Origin: an uncultured Clostridia bacterium
Lineage (GTDB): Bacteria; Bacillota; Clostridia; Lachnospirales; Anaerotignaceae
DNA: 6,909 nucleotides
Direction of reading: 5' to 3'
Assembly: GCA_958420075.1 (NCBI GenBank)
Contig: CATZIM010000089.1
Span: 1-6,909, forward strand
In this document: positions 1 through 4,850 of the stretch, piece by piece
Layout of the letters: every line of letters starts with the position of its first letter
Numbering within the stretch: the stretch's first letter is position 1
Translations under genes and position numbers: made by a program
The notes under the pieces: model-generated
Told to the model about the DNA's origin: nothing
Seen by the model: the letters and a program-made list of their open reading frames with translations, nothing else
Databases searched by the model: none

Positions 1-385
1 CTATGATTGGTCTGCCAAAGTCTATGGTATAGCCTTGTGCCGTTGCGGCATCAAAACAGCCTGTCCATGCCTGTGCAAGGGCTTCTGTGGTGTGGGGCAG
101 GGTGAAAATAAGATATTTTCCACCAGGAAGTCTTTGGTCAGGCAGATTCAGCAGACCTTGGGTGCACACATCGTAGCGGCACAGATGGGGCGGCGTTGTC
201 TGTGGATTGTCCCAAGGCACTGCCCATATGGTGGTATCTTCCTGCCAGAGCCCTTTTTCGGTGATGCGGTTTTTCATTTCTGCCATGAGAGCGGTGTTTT
301 CTCTGCCGTAAGCCCCTGTGCGGCGCAAATACTGGACAGGCAGAGTGTCCCAGTATTCTGTTTTCGTTTCCAGCCAAAATGCCAT
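1..385 (-). CDS. GyrI-like small-molecule-binding domain protein (partial, C-terminus off the left edge)
   Basis: The minus-strand frame is open from an ATG at 385-383 to the window edge, giving 128 residues. A strong Shine-Dalgarno (AAAGGAGGG) lies 7 nt before the ATG, which fixes the start. The protein reads like the GyrI-like / AraC-effector-binding fold: an early strand LPVQYLRRTGAYG (residues 15-27), a central DNPQTTPPHLCRYDVC (59-74) like the family's 'P....RYD.C' signature, GGKYLIFTLPHT (88-99) like the 'GGKYAVF.h.G' strand, then a helix AWTGCFDAATAQGY (106-119). Family members are about 150-160 residues, so roughly the last 25-30, including the usual terminal E-x-Y region, lie outside the window. 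No DNA-binding domain precedes the fold, so this is a stand-alone ligand-binding protein, not an AraC or MerR regulator. The ligand is unknown; relatives bind drugs or other hydrophobic compounds or inhibit gyrase. It follows argH but is separated from it by a strong terminator and has its own promoter. Confidence 0.72.
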   Translation of the reverse strand, partial: MAFWLETKTEYWDTLPVQYLRRTGAYGRENTALMAEMKNRITEKGLWQEDTTIWAVPWDNPQTTPPHLCRYDVCTQGLLNLPDQRLPGGKYLIFTLPHTTEALAQAWTGCFDAATAQGYTIDFGRPII

Positions 386-411
386 GGCGTTCCCTCCTTT
401 TTGTTAGGGAG

Positions 412-440
412 AGCATAACCCCAGTTAAAATGATTTGCAA
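412..440 (-). promoter_or_regulatory. Candidate sigma-A promoter of the GyrI-like gene
   Basis: On the minus strand a -35 box TTGCAA (440-435) is separated by 17 bp from a -10 box TATGCT (417-412). Each matches consensus at 4 of 6 positions and the spacing is optimal. Transcription would begin near 405, about 20 nt before the ATG, with the Shine-Dalgarno in between. It lies just past the argH terminator, so the gene would have its own transcript. This is inference from sequence only. Confidence 0.45.
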
Positions 441-452
441 GGATTTTTTACG

Positions 453-482
453 CAAAAACAGCGTGGAATTACCACGCTGTTT
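453..482 (-). terminator. Intrinsic terminator of argH
   Basis: A perfect 9-bp stem ACAGCGTGG/CCACGCTGT (458-466 and 472-480) with a 5-nt loop is extended to 11 bp by flanking A-T pairs. On the minus strand it is followed by five T residues (457-453). It begins 16 nt after the argH stop codon. On the plus strand the hairpin is followed only by TTTC, so it acts chiefly on the minus strand. Confidence 0.9.
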
Positions 483-497
483 CTATCAGTCCTACTA

Positions 498-1877
498 TTA
501 CAATTTTTCCAGATAAGCTTTGTTATCTTCGATAGCCTTTGTGGTCATGGCTTTGGAAGGACCACCGATGACGTTTCTTGCTTCCACGCACTGTTTTACG
601 CTGATGGCATCGTATACGCTTTCGTTGAATACAGGGGAAATTGCCTGATATTCTTCCAGAGAAAGGTCGTCCAGATTGGTGTTGTGTTCGATGCAGTAAA
701 GCACCAGATGACCGATGATGCTGTGAGCGTCACGGAAAGGCACGCCCTGTTTTACCAGCCAGTCCGCCGCATCGGTGGCGTTGGTGAAGCCGCCTTTTGC
801 AGCCTGAAGCATGTTGTCTTTCTTCACTGTCATGGTTGCGATCATGTTTGTGAATACAGGCAGGCACATTTTTACAGTGTCGATGGCGTCAAAGAGGGCT
901 TCTTTGTCCTCCTGCATGTCCTTGTTGTATGCCAGAGGCAGACCTTTCAGTGTGGTCAAGAGTCCCATGAGGTGACCATATACACGTCCGGTCTTACCAC
1001 GGATCAGTTCTGCCATATCGGGGTTCTTTTTCTGGGGCATGATGCTGGAGCCAGTAGCGTAAGCGTCGTCCAGTTCAATGAAGCGGAATTCGTGGCTGCT
1101 CCAGAGAATGATTTCTTCACAGAAACGGCTCAGGTGCATCATGAGCATGGAAAGGTCGGAAACCAGTTCCACGCAGAAATCACGGTCGGAAACGCCGTCC
1201 ATGCTGTTGGCGGAAATGGCCGCAAAGCCCAGCTGCTCTGCTACGAAATAACGATTTAAAGGATATGTGGTAGTAGCCAGTGCGCCGCTGCCCAGAGGCA
1301 TGACGTCTGTCCGCTTGTAAGCGTCGCAGAGGCGGTCATAGTCCCGTTTGAACATTTCCACATAAGCCAGCAGATGGTGCGCCAGTGTGACGGGCTGTGC
1401 ACGCTGGAGATGGGTATAGCCGGGCAGGATGGTTTCTGTGTGGGCTTCTGCCAATGTGTTCAGTTCCACCAGCAGATTTTTCACCAGAGCTTTGATTTCG
1501 GTGATTTCTTTTTTGGTATACATACGGGTGTCCAGTGCCACCTGGTCGTTCCGGCTTCTGCCAGTGTGGAGTTTTTTGCCCACGTCGCCAATGCGGCTGA
1601 TGAGGATGGTTTCCATGTTCATATGGATGTCCTCTGCCTTTTCGTCGAAAGTTACTTTGCCTGCTTCGATGTCCTCCAGGATTTCACCCAGTGTTTTCAC
1701 AATGAGGTCTGCGTCCTCCTGGGGGATGATGCCCTGTTTGCCCAGCATAGCAGCGTGTGCCATACTGCCGGTGATGTCCTCGTGATACATGCGGCTGTCA
1801 AAGCCGATGGAGGAATGGAAATGGTCTGTGAAGCTGTCTGTGGATTTGGTGAAGCGTCCGCCCCAAAGTTTCTGCAT
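498..1877 (-). CDS. argH: Argininosuccinate lyase
   Basis: This enzyme cleaves argininosuccinate to L-arginine and fumarate, the last step of arginine synthesis, in the cytoplasm as a homotetramer. The 459-residue product is full family length and begins MQKLWGGRF, the usual ArgH N-terminus. Family motifs are intact: HTGRSRNDQ (104-112), GYTHLQRAQP (153-162) with the active-site His156, and the fumarase/aspartase superfamily signature GSSIMPQKKNP (276-286), whose Ser278 is the catalytic-base position on the mobile loop. The ATG at 1877 is chosen because it gives the conserved N-terminus and is preceded by AAGGAAGA (1890-1883). The frame stays open upstream to an ATG at 2144, but those 89 codons run through a terminator hairpin, show no ArgH-like sequence and lack a good Shine-Dalgarno. 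argG lies upstream on the same strand across a 335-bp gap, and a strong terminator follows. Confidence 0.97.
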   Translation of the reverse strand: MQKLWGGRFTKSTDSFTDHFHSSIGFDSRMYHEDITGSMAHAAMLGKQGIIPQEDADLIVKTLGEILEDIEAGKVTFDEKAEDIHMNMETILISRIGDVGKKLHTGRSRNDQVALDTRMYTKKEITEIKALVKNLLVELNTLAEAHTETILPGYTHLQRAQPVTLAHHLLAYVEMFKRDYDRLCDAYKRTDVMPLGSGALATTTYPLNRYFVAEQLGFAAISANSMDGVSDRDFCVELVSDLSMLMMHLSRFCEEIILWSSHEFRFIELDDAYATGSSIMPQKKNPDMAELIRGKTGRVYGHLMGLLTTLKGLPLAYNKDMQEDKEALFDAIDTVKMCLPVFTNMIATMTVKKDNMLQAAKGGFTNATDAADWLVKQGVPFRDAHSIIGHLVLYCIEHNTNLDDLSLEEYQAISPVFNESVYDAISVKQCVEARNVIGGPSKAMTTKAIEDNKAYLEKL

Positions 1878-1932
1878 AAAAATCTTCCTTTCTATGTCAT
1901 GGGGCGAAAGCCCGCAATTTGTAGTGATAAAG

Positions 1933-1962
1933 AAAAAATGGACTGTTCCCTTGGGACAGCCC
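1933..1962 (-). terminator. Intrinsic terminator / candidate attenuator ahead of argH
   Basis: On the minus strand GGGCTGTCCC-AA-GGGAACAGTCC (1962-1940) forms a hairpin with seven outer pairs (one G-T), a bulged A and two or three further G-C pairs. It is followed by an A and six T residues (1938-1933). It sits about 250 bp beyond the argG stop but only 55 bp before the argH ATG. No clear promoter lies between it and argH, so argH expression should depend on partial readthrough or regulated antitermination. Confidence 0.68.
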
Positions 1963-2116
1963 CGAAAAACCTGTGGCATAGAGTTTTCATGCCGGTTTTT
2001 GTTGACCATGGTTTTCTGGAAGCCTGCTGGTTCATGGGTCATGTATAGGCAGTGAAGGTAGTTTTGTTTGACTGTAGATGAACCAGTGCGTCCATGTTTC
2101 CGTTTGGTTTTTGATT

Positions 2117-2156
2117 CATGGAAACCGCTCAGGGCAGTTTCCATGTTTTTTCTTTT
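2117..2156 (+). terminator. Plus-strand intrinsic-terminator-like hairpin, antisense to the arg genes
   Basis: CATGGAAAC and GTTTCCATG (2117-2125 and 2137-2145) form a perfect 9-bp stem, followed on the plus strand by TTTTTTCTTTT (2146-2156), a strong U-tract. No plus-strand gene ends here; argH and argG both lie on the other strand. It could end an antisense or small RNA, or block antisense transcription into argG. An upstream TCCATG (2091-2096) could pair with CATGGA (2117-2122) and break this stem. The same repeat makes a 12-bp hairpin in minus-strand RNA, without a U-tract. Confidence 0.5.
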
Positions 2157-2173
2157 GTATGTATGAACAAATG

Positions 2174-2195
2174 GGGGGCGAGGTGAGCTGCCCCC
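2174..2195 (-). terminator. GC-rich hairpin just after argG; weak terminator candidate
   Basis: The 6-bp stem GGGGGC/GCCCCC (2195-2190 with 2179-2174) with a 10-nt loop starts 18 nt after the argG stop. It is followed on the minus strand by CATTTGTT, only a partly T-rich run, so termination would probably be incomplete. It may instead protect the 3' end of argG mRNA. Confidence 0.35.
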
Positions 2196-2212
2196 GCATA
2201 TGTTTTCGTAAA

Positions 2213-3433
2213 TTATTTGTTTTCGTGGTTAGCCATCATCATAGCGCGTACTTTCAGAGGCAGACCGAACAGGTTGATGAAACCGTCAGCGTCTTTATGG
2301 TTGTAAAGTTCGCCTGTGGTGAAGCTTGCCATGGATTCGTTGTAAAGGCTGTAAGGAGAAGTGCTGCCGGCAGGGATGATATTGCCTTTATACAGTTTCA
2401 GTTTTACTGTGCCTGTTACAGTTTCGTTTACTTTGTCGAAGTAAGCGCTCAGTGCTTCACGCAGAGGTGTGTACCATTCGCCGCTGTAAACCAGTTCTGT
2501 GAATTTGTTGCTTGCCACTTCGTTGAATGCCTGTGTTTTCTTGTCTGTGCACAGGTATTCCAGTTCGCGGTGTGCGTAGTAGAGGATTGTACCGCCGGGT
2601 GTTTCATATACGCCACGGGATTTCATACCTACCACACGGTTTTCGCAGATGTCAGCGATACCGATACCGTTTTTGCCGCCGATTTCGTTCAGTTTTTTCA
2701 GCATTTCCACGGGACCCAGTTTTTCGCCGTTTACTGCAACGGGAATACCTGCTTCAAAGTCCAGTGTGATGTATTCAGGTACATCGGGAGCATCTTCGGG
2801 GGATACACCCAGCTGCAGGAGATGTTTGTAGTTAGGTTCGTTTGCGGGGTCTTCCAGTTCCAGACCTTCGTGGCTCAGATGCCAGATGTTGCGGTCACGG
2901 CTGTAAGAGTTGTCGTGGCTTGCTTCGAAAGGAATGCCATGTGCTTCCAGGTAAGCCAGTTCGTCGTCACGGCTCTGCATGCCCCATGTATCCAGACGCC
3001 AAGGAGCGATGATTTTCAGTTCAGGTGCCAGTGCTTTGATGGTCAGTTCAAAACGTACCTGGTCATTGCCTTTGCCTGTTGCGCCGTGGCAGATAGCTGT
3101 TGCGCCTTCTTTTTTGGCGATTTCAACCAGTTTCTTAGCGATGATGGGACGAGCCATGGAAGTGCCCAGCAGATATTTGCCTTCGTAAACTGCGTTTGCT
3201 TTGATGCAAGGGTAAATAGCATCTGTGATGAATTCTTCTGTCAGGTCAGCGATGTAAAGTTTGCTTGCGCCTGTTTTCAGTGCTTTTTCTTCCAGACCTT
3301 CTGTTTCTTTGCCCTGACCAACGTCGCCGCAGACTGCAATTACTTCTGCGTCATAATTTTCTTTCAGCCAGGGAATGATAACGGATGTGTCTAAGCCGCC
3401 GGAATATGCCAATACGATTTTTTCTTTGCTCAT
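2213..3433 (-). CDS. argG: Argininosuccinate synthase
   Basis: This enzyme joins L-citrulline and L-aspartate, using ATP (to AMP and PPi), to make argininosuccinate, the substrate of the neighbouring ArgH; it is cytoplasmic and usually a homotetramer. The 406-residue product is normal family length. The N-terminal [11 protein letters not shown] (7-17) is the PP-loop ATP-binding motif of N-type ATP pyrophosphatases. [10 protein letters not shown] (87-96) and [13 protein letters not shown] (117-129) are the expected citrulline/aspartate-binding motifs, and [19 protein letters not shown] follows in the C-terminal synthetase domain. The ATG at 3433 is chosen over an in-frame ATG 12 codons upstream because AAGGAGGAG lies 7 nt before it and the protein then starts at the conserved [13 protein letters not shown]. 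It is the first gene of the minus-strand arg pair, with its own promoter and a candidate ARG box. Confidence 0.97.
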   Translation of the reverse strand: MSKEKIVLAYSGGLDTSVIIPWLKENYDAEVIAVCGDVGQGKETEGLEEKALKTGASKLYIADLTEEFITDAIYPCIKANAVYEGKYLLGTSMARPIIAKKLVEIAKKEGATAICHGATGKGNDQVRFELTIKALAPELKIIAPWRLDTWGMQSRDDELAYLEAHGIPFEASHDNSYSRDRNIWHLSHEGLELEDPANEPNYKHLLQLGVSPEDAPDVPEYITLDFEAGIPVAVNGEKLGPVEMLKKLNEIGGKNGIGIADICENRVVGMKSRGVYETPGGTILYYAHRELEYLCTDKKTQAFNEVASNKFTELVYSGEWYTPLREALSAYFDKVNETVTGTVKLKLYKGNIIPAGSTSPYSLYNESMASFTTGELYNHKDADGFINLFGLPLKVRAMMMANHENK

Positions 3434-3457
3434 GATATTTCTCCTCCTTGTAATCGA

Positions 3458-3472
3458 ACGATGTGTCATCGT
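3458..3472 (-). other. Small hairpin in the argG 5' leader
   Basis: ACGATG-TGT-CATCGT is a perfect 6-bp inverted repeat with a 3-nt loop (3458-3463 and 3467-3472). It lies in the predicted argG untranslated leader, 8 nt upstream of the Shine-Dalgarno block. It does not cover the Shine-Dalgarno, so any role is more likely in mRNA stability than in blocking translation. Confidence 0.3.
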
Positions 3473-3479
3473 GTATGCT

Positions 3480-3497
3480 CTTGAATATTTATGAGCT
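3480..3497 (-). promoter_or_regulatory. Candidate ARG box (ArgR/AhrC operator) over the argG start point
   Basis: On the minus strand AGCTCATAAATATTCAAG carries the complete right half-site ATTCAAG and the central A/T run of the Bacillus-type ARG box (CATGAATAAAAATTCAAG), matching 12 of 18 positions; the left half-site is degenerate. It starts 2 bp past the -10 box and covers the predicted transcription start, where an arginine-dependent repressor would block initiation. No argR gene is in the window. Confidence 0.42.
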
Positions 3498-3498
3498 T

Positions 3499-3527
3499 AT
3501 TATACATAGCATTTTCTGGAATTGCAA
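3499..3527 (-). promoter_or_regulatory. argG promoter (sigma-A type)
   Basis: On the minus strand a -35 box TTGCAA (3527-3522), a 17-bp spacer and a perfect -10 box TATAAT (3504-3499) form a strong promoter. Transcription would start near 3492, giving a leader of about 59 nt before the argG ATG. Confidence 0.78.
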
Positions 3528-3565
3528 GAGTAAAATGCAAAAATATATGTATTTTGGTAGTATTT

Positions 3566-3583
3566 ATTAAATAATTATGCAAA
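3566..3583. promoter_or_regulatory. Second candidate ARG box, upstream of the argG promoter
   Basis: ATTAAATAATTATGCAAA fits the palindromic ARG-box consensus WNTGAATWWWWATTCANW at all but two defined positions (A for G in the left half, G for T in the right). It lies about 40 bp upstream of the argG -35 box; ArgR commonly uses paired boxes. Chance matches are frequent in DNA this AT-rich, so confidence is low. Confidence 0.3.
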
Positions 3584-3616
3584 AATGAAAGTCTTTTATG
3601 GATATTTCAAGGCGTG

Positions 3617-3647
3617 TATACATATAATATGCAATATGCGATGTATA
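3617..3647. repeat. Inverted repeat TATACAT...ATGTATA
   Basis: Perfect 7-bp arms TATACAT (3617-3623) and ATGTATA (3641-3647) are separated by 17 bp, mid-way between the two divergent promoters. It may be a regulator site or chance in AT-rich DNA. Confidence 0.25.
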
Positions 3648-3653
3648 GTTGAA

Positions 3654-3682
3654 TATGTATGGTGAATGTATATTATGTATGG
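3654..3682 (+). repeat. Direct repeat of TATGTATGG, 20 bp apart
   Basis: The 9-mer TATGTATGG occurs at 3654-3662 and again at 3674-3682. The 20-bp start-to-start spacing is close to two helical turns, so both copies would face the same side of DNA, 44 bp or more upstream of the FAH-gene -35 box. A paired activator or repressor site is possible; no known family is recognised. Confidence 0.25.
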
Positions 3683-3725
3683 ATGGTTTTGGGTACCGTC
3701 TTTGGGCAGACAGACACATTTTACT

Positions 3726-3753
3726 TTGCGAAAAGCCCCTTTTGTGATATGAT
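3726..3753 (+). promoter_or_regulatory. Promoter of the FAH-family gene, extended -10 type
   Basis: A -35 box TTGCGA (3726-3731), a 16-bp spacer and a -10 box TATGAT (3748-3753) preceded by TGA (3745-3747) form an extended -10 promoter. The start point would be near 3760, giving a purine-rich leader of about 58 nt that ends in the Shine-Dalgarno. Confidence 0.6.
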
Positions 3754-3817
3754 TAGGGATAGAAATCATTTGTTTTTACAAAAGAAAAAAGAGTGAAAGA
3801 AGAAGGAGGCATATGGT

Positions 3818-4696
3818 ATGAAGGTATTGACATATATGCAGGGTGGACACAAAGCAGTTGGCATTTTGAAGAAAAACGGACAGGAAGTGGTTCCCGTCAA
3901 CTATCTGGGCTGCGGTCTGGTGAATATGACAGAATTCATCGCTTCCATGACCGAAGAAAAAATGCGGAAGCTGGAGAAAAACGCAGAACTCATGGACGGC
4001 ATTCCCATGGAAGAAGTACGTCTGCTTTCTCCCATTGTGCACCCCAAACAGGACGTGATCTGTCTGGGCATCAATTACTATGCCCATGCGGAAGAAGCGG
4101 CAAGATTCCATGATGAGGCTTTCGGCGGCGAACGCCCCCAGCCCATTTATTTCTCTAAACGGGTGAACCGTGCCGTTGGGGATGGAGAACCCATCGACGG
4201 ACATTTTGATATTGTAGATAGTCTGGACTATGAAGCGGAACTGGCTGTTATCATTGGCAAGGACGCCAAAAACGTGGCAGAAGCAGACGCTTTTGACTAT
4301 GTATTCGGTTATTCCGTGCTGAACGATGTCAGCGCAAGAAACTTGCAGACATCCCACAAACAGTGGTATTTCGGCAAGAGTCTGGACGATTTTACCCCCA
4401 TCGGTCCTTGGATCGTCACCAAAAATGAATTTGAAAATCCTCCTGCGCTGCCCATCCGTTCCTATGTGAATGGAGAACTGCGTCAGGACAGCAATACATC
4501 CCTGATGATCAACGGCGTGGCAAAAGTCATCAGCCAGCTTTCTCAGGGCATGACACTGCAGGCAGGCACCATCATTGCCATGGGTACTCCCGCTGGGGTT
4601 GGCATGGGCTTTGAGCCCCCGAAATTCCTGAAAGCCGGCGATGTGGTCACCTGTGAAATTGAAGGCATCGGCAAACTGACCAACGAAGTGAAATAA
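3818..4696 (+). CDS. Fumarylacetoacetate hydrolase (FAH) superfamily enzyme
   Basis: The 292-residue cytoplasmic protein has a variable N-terminal part (1-75) and a C-terminal FAH catalytic fold (about 77-290). The divalent-metal ligands are present as ExE (E139, E141 in LDYEAEL) and D170 (LNDVSARN), with the 29-residue spacing seen in FAHD1. A His-Glu pair, H90 and E93 in INYYAHAEE, matches the lid-helix dyad of FAHD1-type acylpyruvases. QWYFGKSLDDFTPIGPW (182-198) and MGTPAGVGMG (255-264) are further family signatures. Members act on C-C bonds of beta-keto acids: acylpyruvate or fumarylpyruvate hydrolysis, oxaloacetate decarboxylation or tautomerisation, or isomerisation in aromatic-acid breakdown. 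Sequence alone does not tell which. No aromatic-degradation genes are nearby. GAAGGAGG (3802-3809) lies 8 nt before the ATG and fixes the start; an earlier ATG at 3813 is out of frame. It is divergent from argG and 154 bp upstream of the epimerase gene. Confidence 0.9.
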   Translation: MKVLTYMQGGHKAVGILKKNGQEVVPVNYLGCGLVNMTEFIASMTEEKMRKLEKNAELMDGIPMEEVRLLSPIVHPKQDVICLGINYYAHAEEAARFHDEAFGGERPQPIYFSKRVNRAVGDGEPIDGHFDIVDSLDYEAELAVIIGKDAKNVAEADAFDYVFGYSVLNDVSARNLQTSHKQWYFGKSLDDFTPIGPWIVTKNEFENPPALPIRSYVNGELRQDSNTSLMINGVAKVISQLSQGMTLQAGTIIAMGTPAGVGMGFEPPKFLKAGDVVTCEIEGIGKLTNEVK

Positions 4697-4753
4697 GAAG
4701 CTACGGCGTTCTTGTTTTCTGCAGGGCAGGCTGGTTTCTATTTTCCGCACCGA

Positions 4754-4804
4754 AGGCGTCTGTAAAAGGAAATGGAAATTTCTGATACTTCCGGTGATAC
4801 GCCT
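4754..4804 (+). repeat. Nested inverted repeats between the FAH-family gene and the epimerase gene
   Basis: Outer arms AGGCGT (4754-4759) and ACGCCT (4799-4804) enclose a small hairpin GAAAT-GGAA-ATTTC (4770-4783). No T-run follows, so this is not a standard terminator. I see no convincing promoter in this 154-bp gap, which leaves cotranscription with the FAH-family gene as the simplest reading. The structure might be an mRNA processing or regulatory element. Confidence 0.25.
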
Positions 4805-4850
4805 CTGTCTGTTTCGTTGGGTAAGATTGGTAACATAAAAGGAGAATATT

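Larger units (their letters stand above)
1878..2212 (-). other. argG-argH intergenic region: multi-hairpin candidate leader, no gene
   Basis: No convincing gene lies in these 335 bp. Read in the argG-to-argH direction the gap holds, in order: a GC hairpin GGGGGC/GCCCCC (2195-2174) 18 nt after argG; a 12-bp hairpin (2145-2117, one G-T wobble, loop CCTGA); a perfect 9-bp pair CTGGTTCAT/ATGAACCAG (2086-2078 with 2035-2027) enclosing 42 nt; an overlapping alternative pairing GACCcATG/CATGGTC (2040-2033 with 2010-2004); a 5-bp hairpin GGCAT/ATGCC (1993-1989 with 1979-1975); an intrinsic terminator (1962-1933); and a GGGC/GCCC hairpin (1913-1902) before the argH ribosome site. The density of paired elements suggests a regulatory leader. 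I see no T-box consensus (AGGGTGGNACC), no recognised riboswitch core and no leader peptide rich in Arg codons. I found no good promoter inside the gap. Confidence 0.5.
3434..3817. other. AT-rich divergent control region between argG and the FAH-family gene
   Basis: No gene is seen in these 384 bp. The left end carries the argG promoter and leader on the minus strand; the right end carries the FAH-gene promoter on the plus strand. The roughly 200 bp in between are very AT-rich, with several TATGTAT/ATGTATA-like words, and hold the candidate ARG boxes and short repeats listed separately. Confidence 0.7.

Noticed and set aside
435..1259. 274-codon plus-strand open frame opposite argH
   Set aside because: Antisense shadow; it begins inside the argH terminator and has no domain pattern or ribosome site.
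2007..2012. Palindrome ACCATGGT and many CCATGG-like words in the argG-argH gap, considered as insertion-element ends
   Set aside because: No matching terminal inverted repeats with target duplications and no transposase frame; the words are better explained by RNA stems.
1966..2116. T-box riboswitch or Arg leader-peptide attenuator ahead of argH
   Set aside because: No AGGGTGGNACC T-box sequence precedes the terminator. The short minus-strand frames here (for example a 26-codon one from 2119) have no Arg run and no convincing ribosome site.
1878..2144. Open in-frame extension of argH to an ATG at 2144, giving a 548-residue protein
   Set aside because: The extra 89 residues have no ArgH-like content, run through hairpins and a terminator, and lack a good Shine-Dalgarno; the start at 1877 gives the conserved MQKLWGGRF N-terminus and normal length.
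2078..3394. 438-codon plus-strand open frame opposite argG
   Set aside because: It mirrors the argG reading frame and yields a Phe/Cys/Val-rich product with no recognisable domain; an antisense shadow caused by codon bias.
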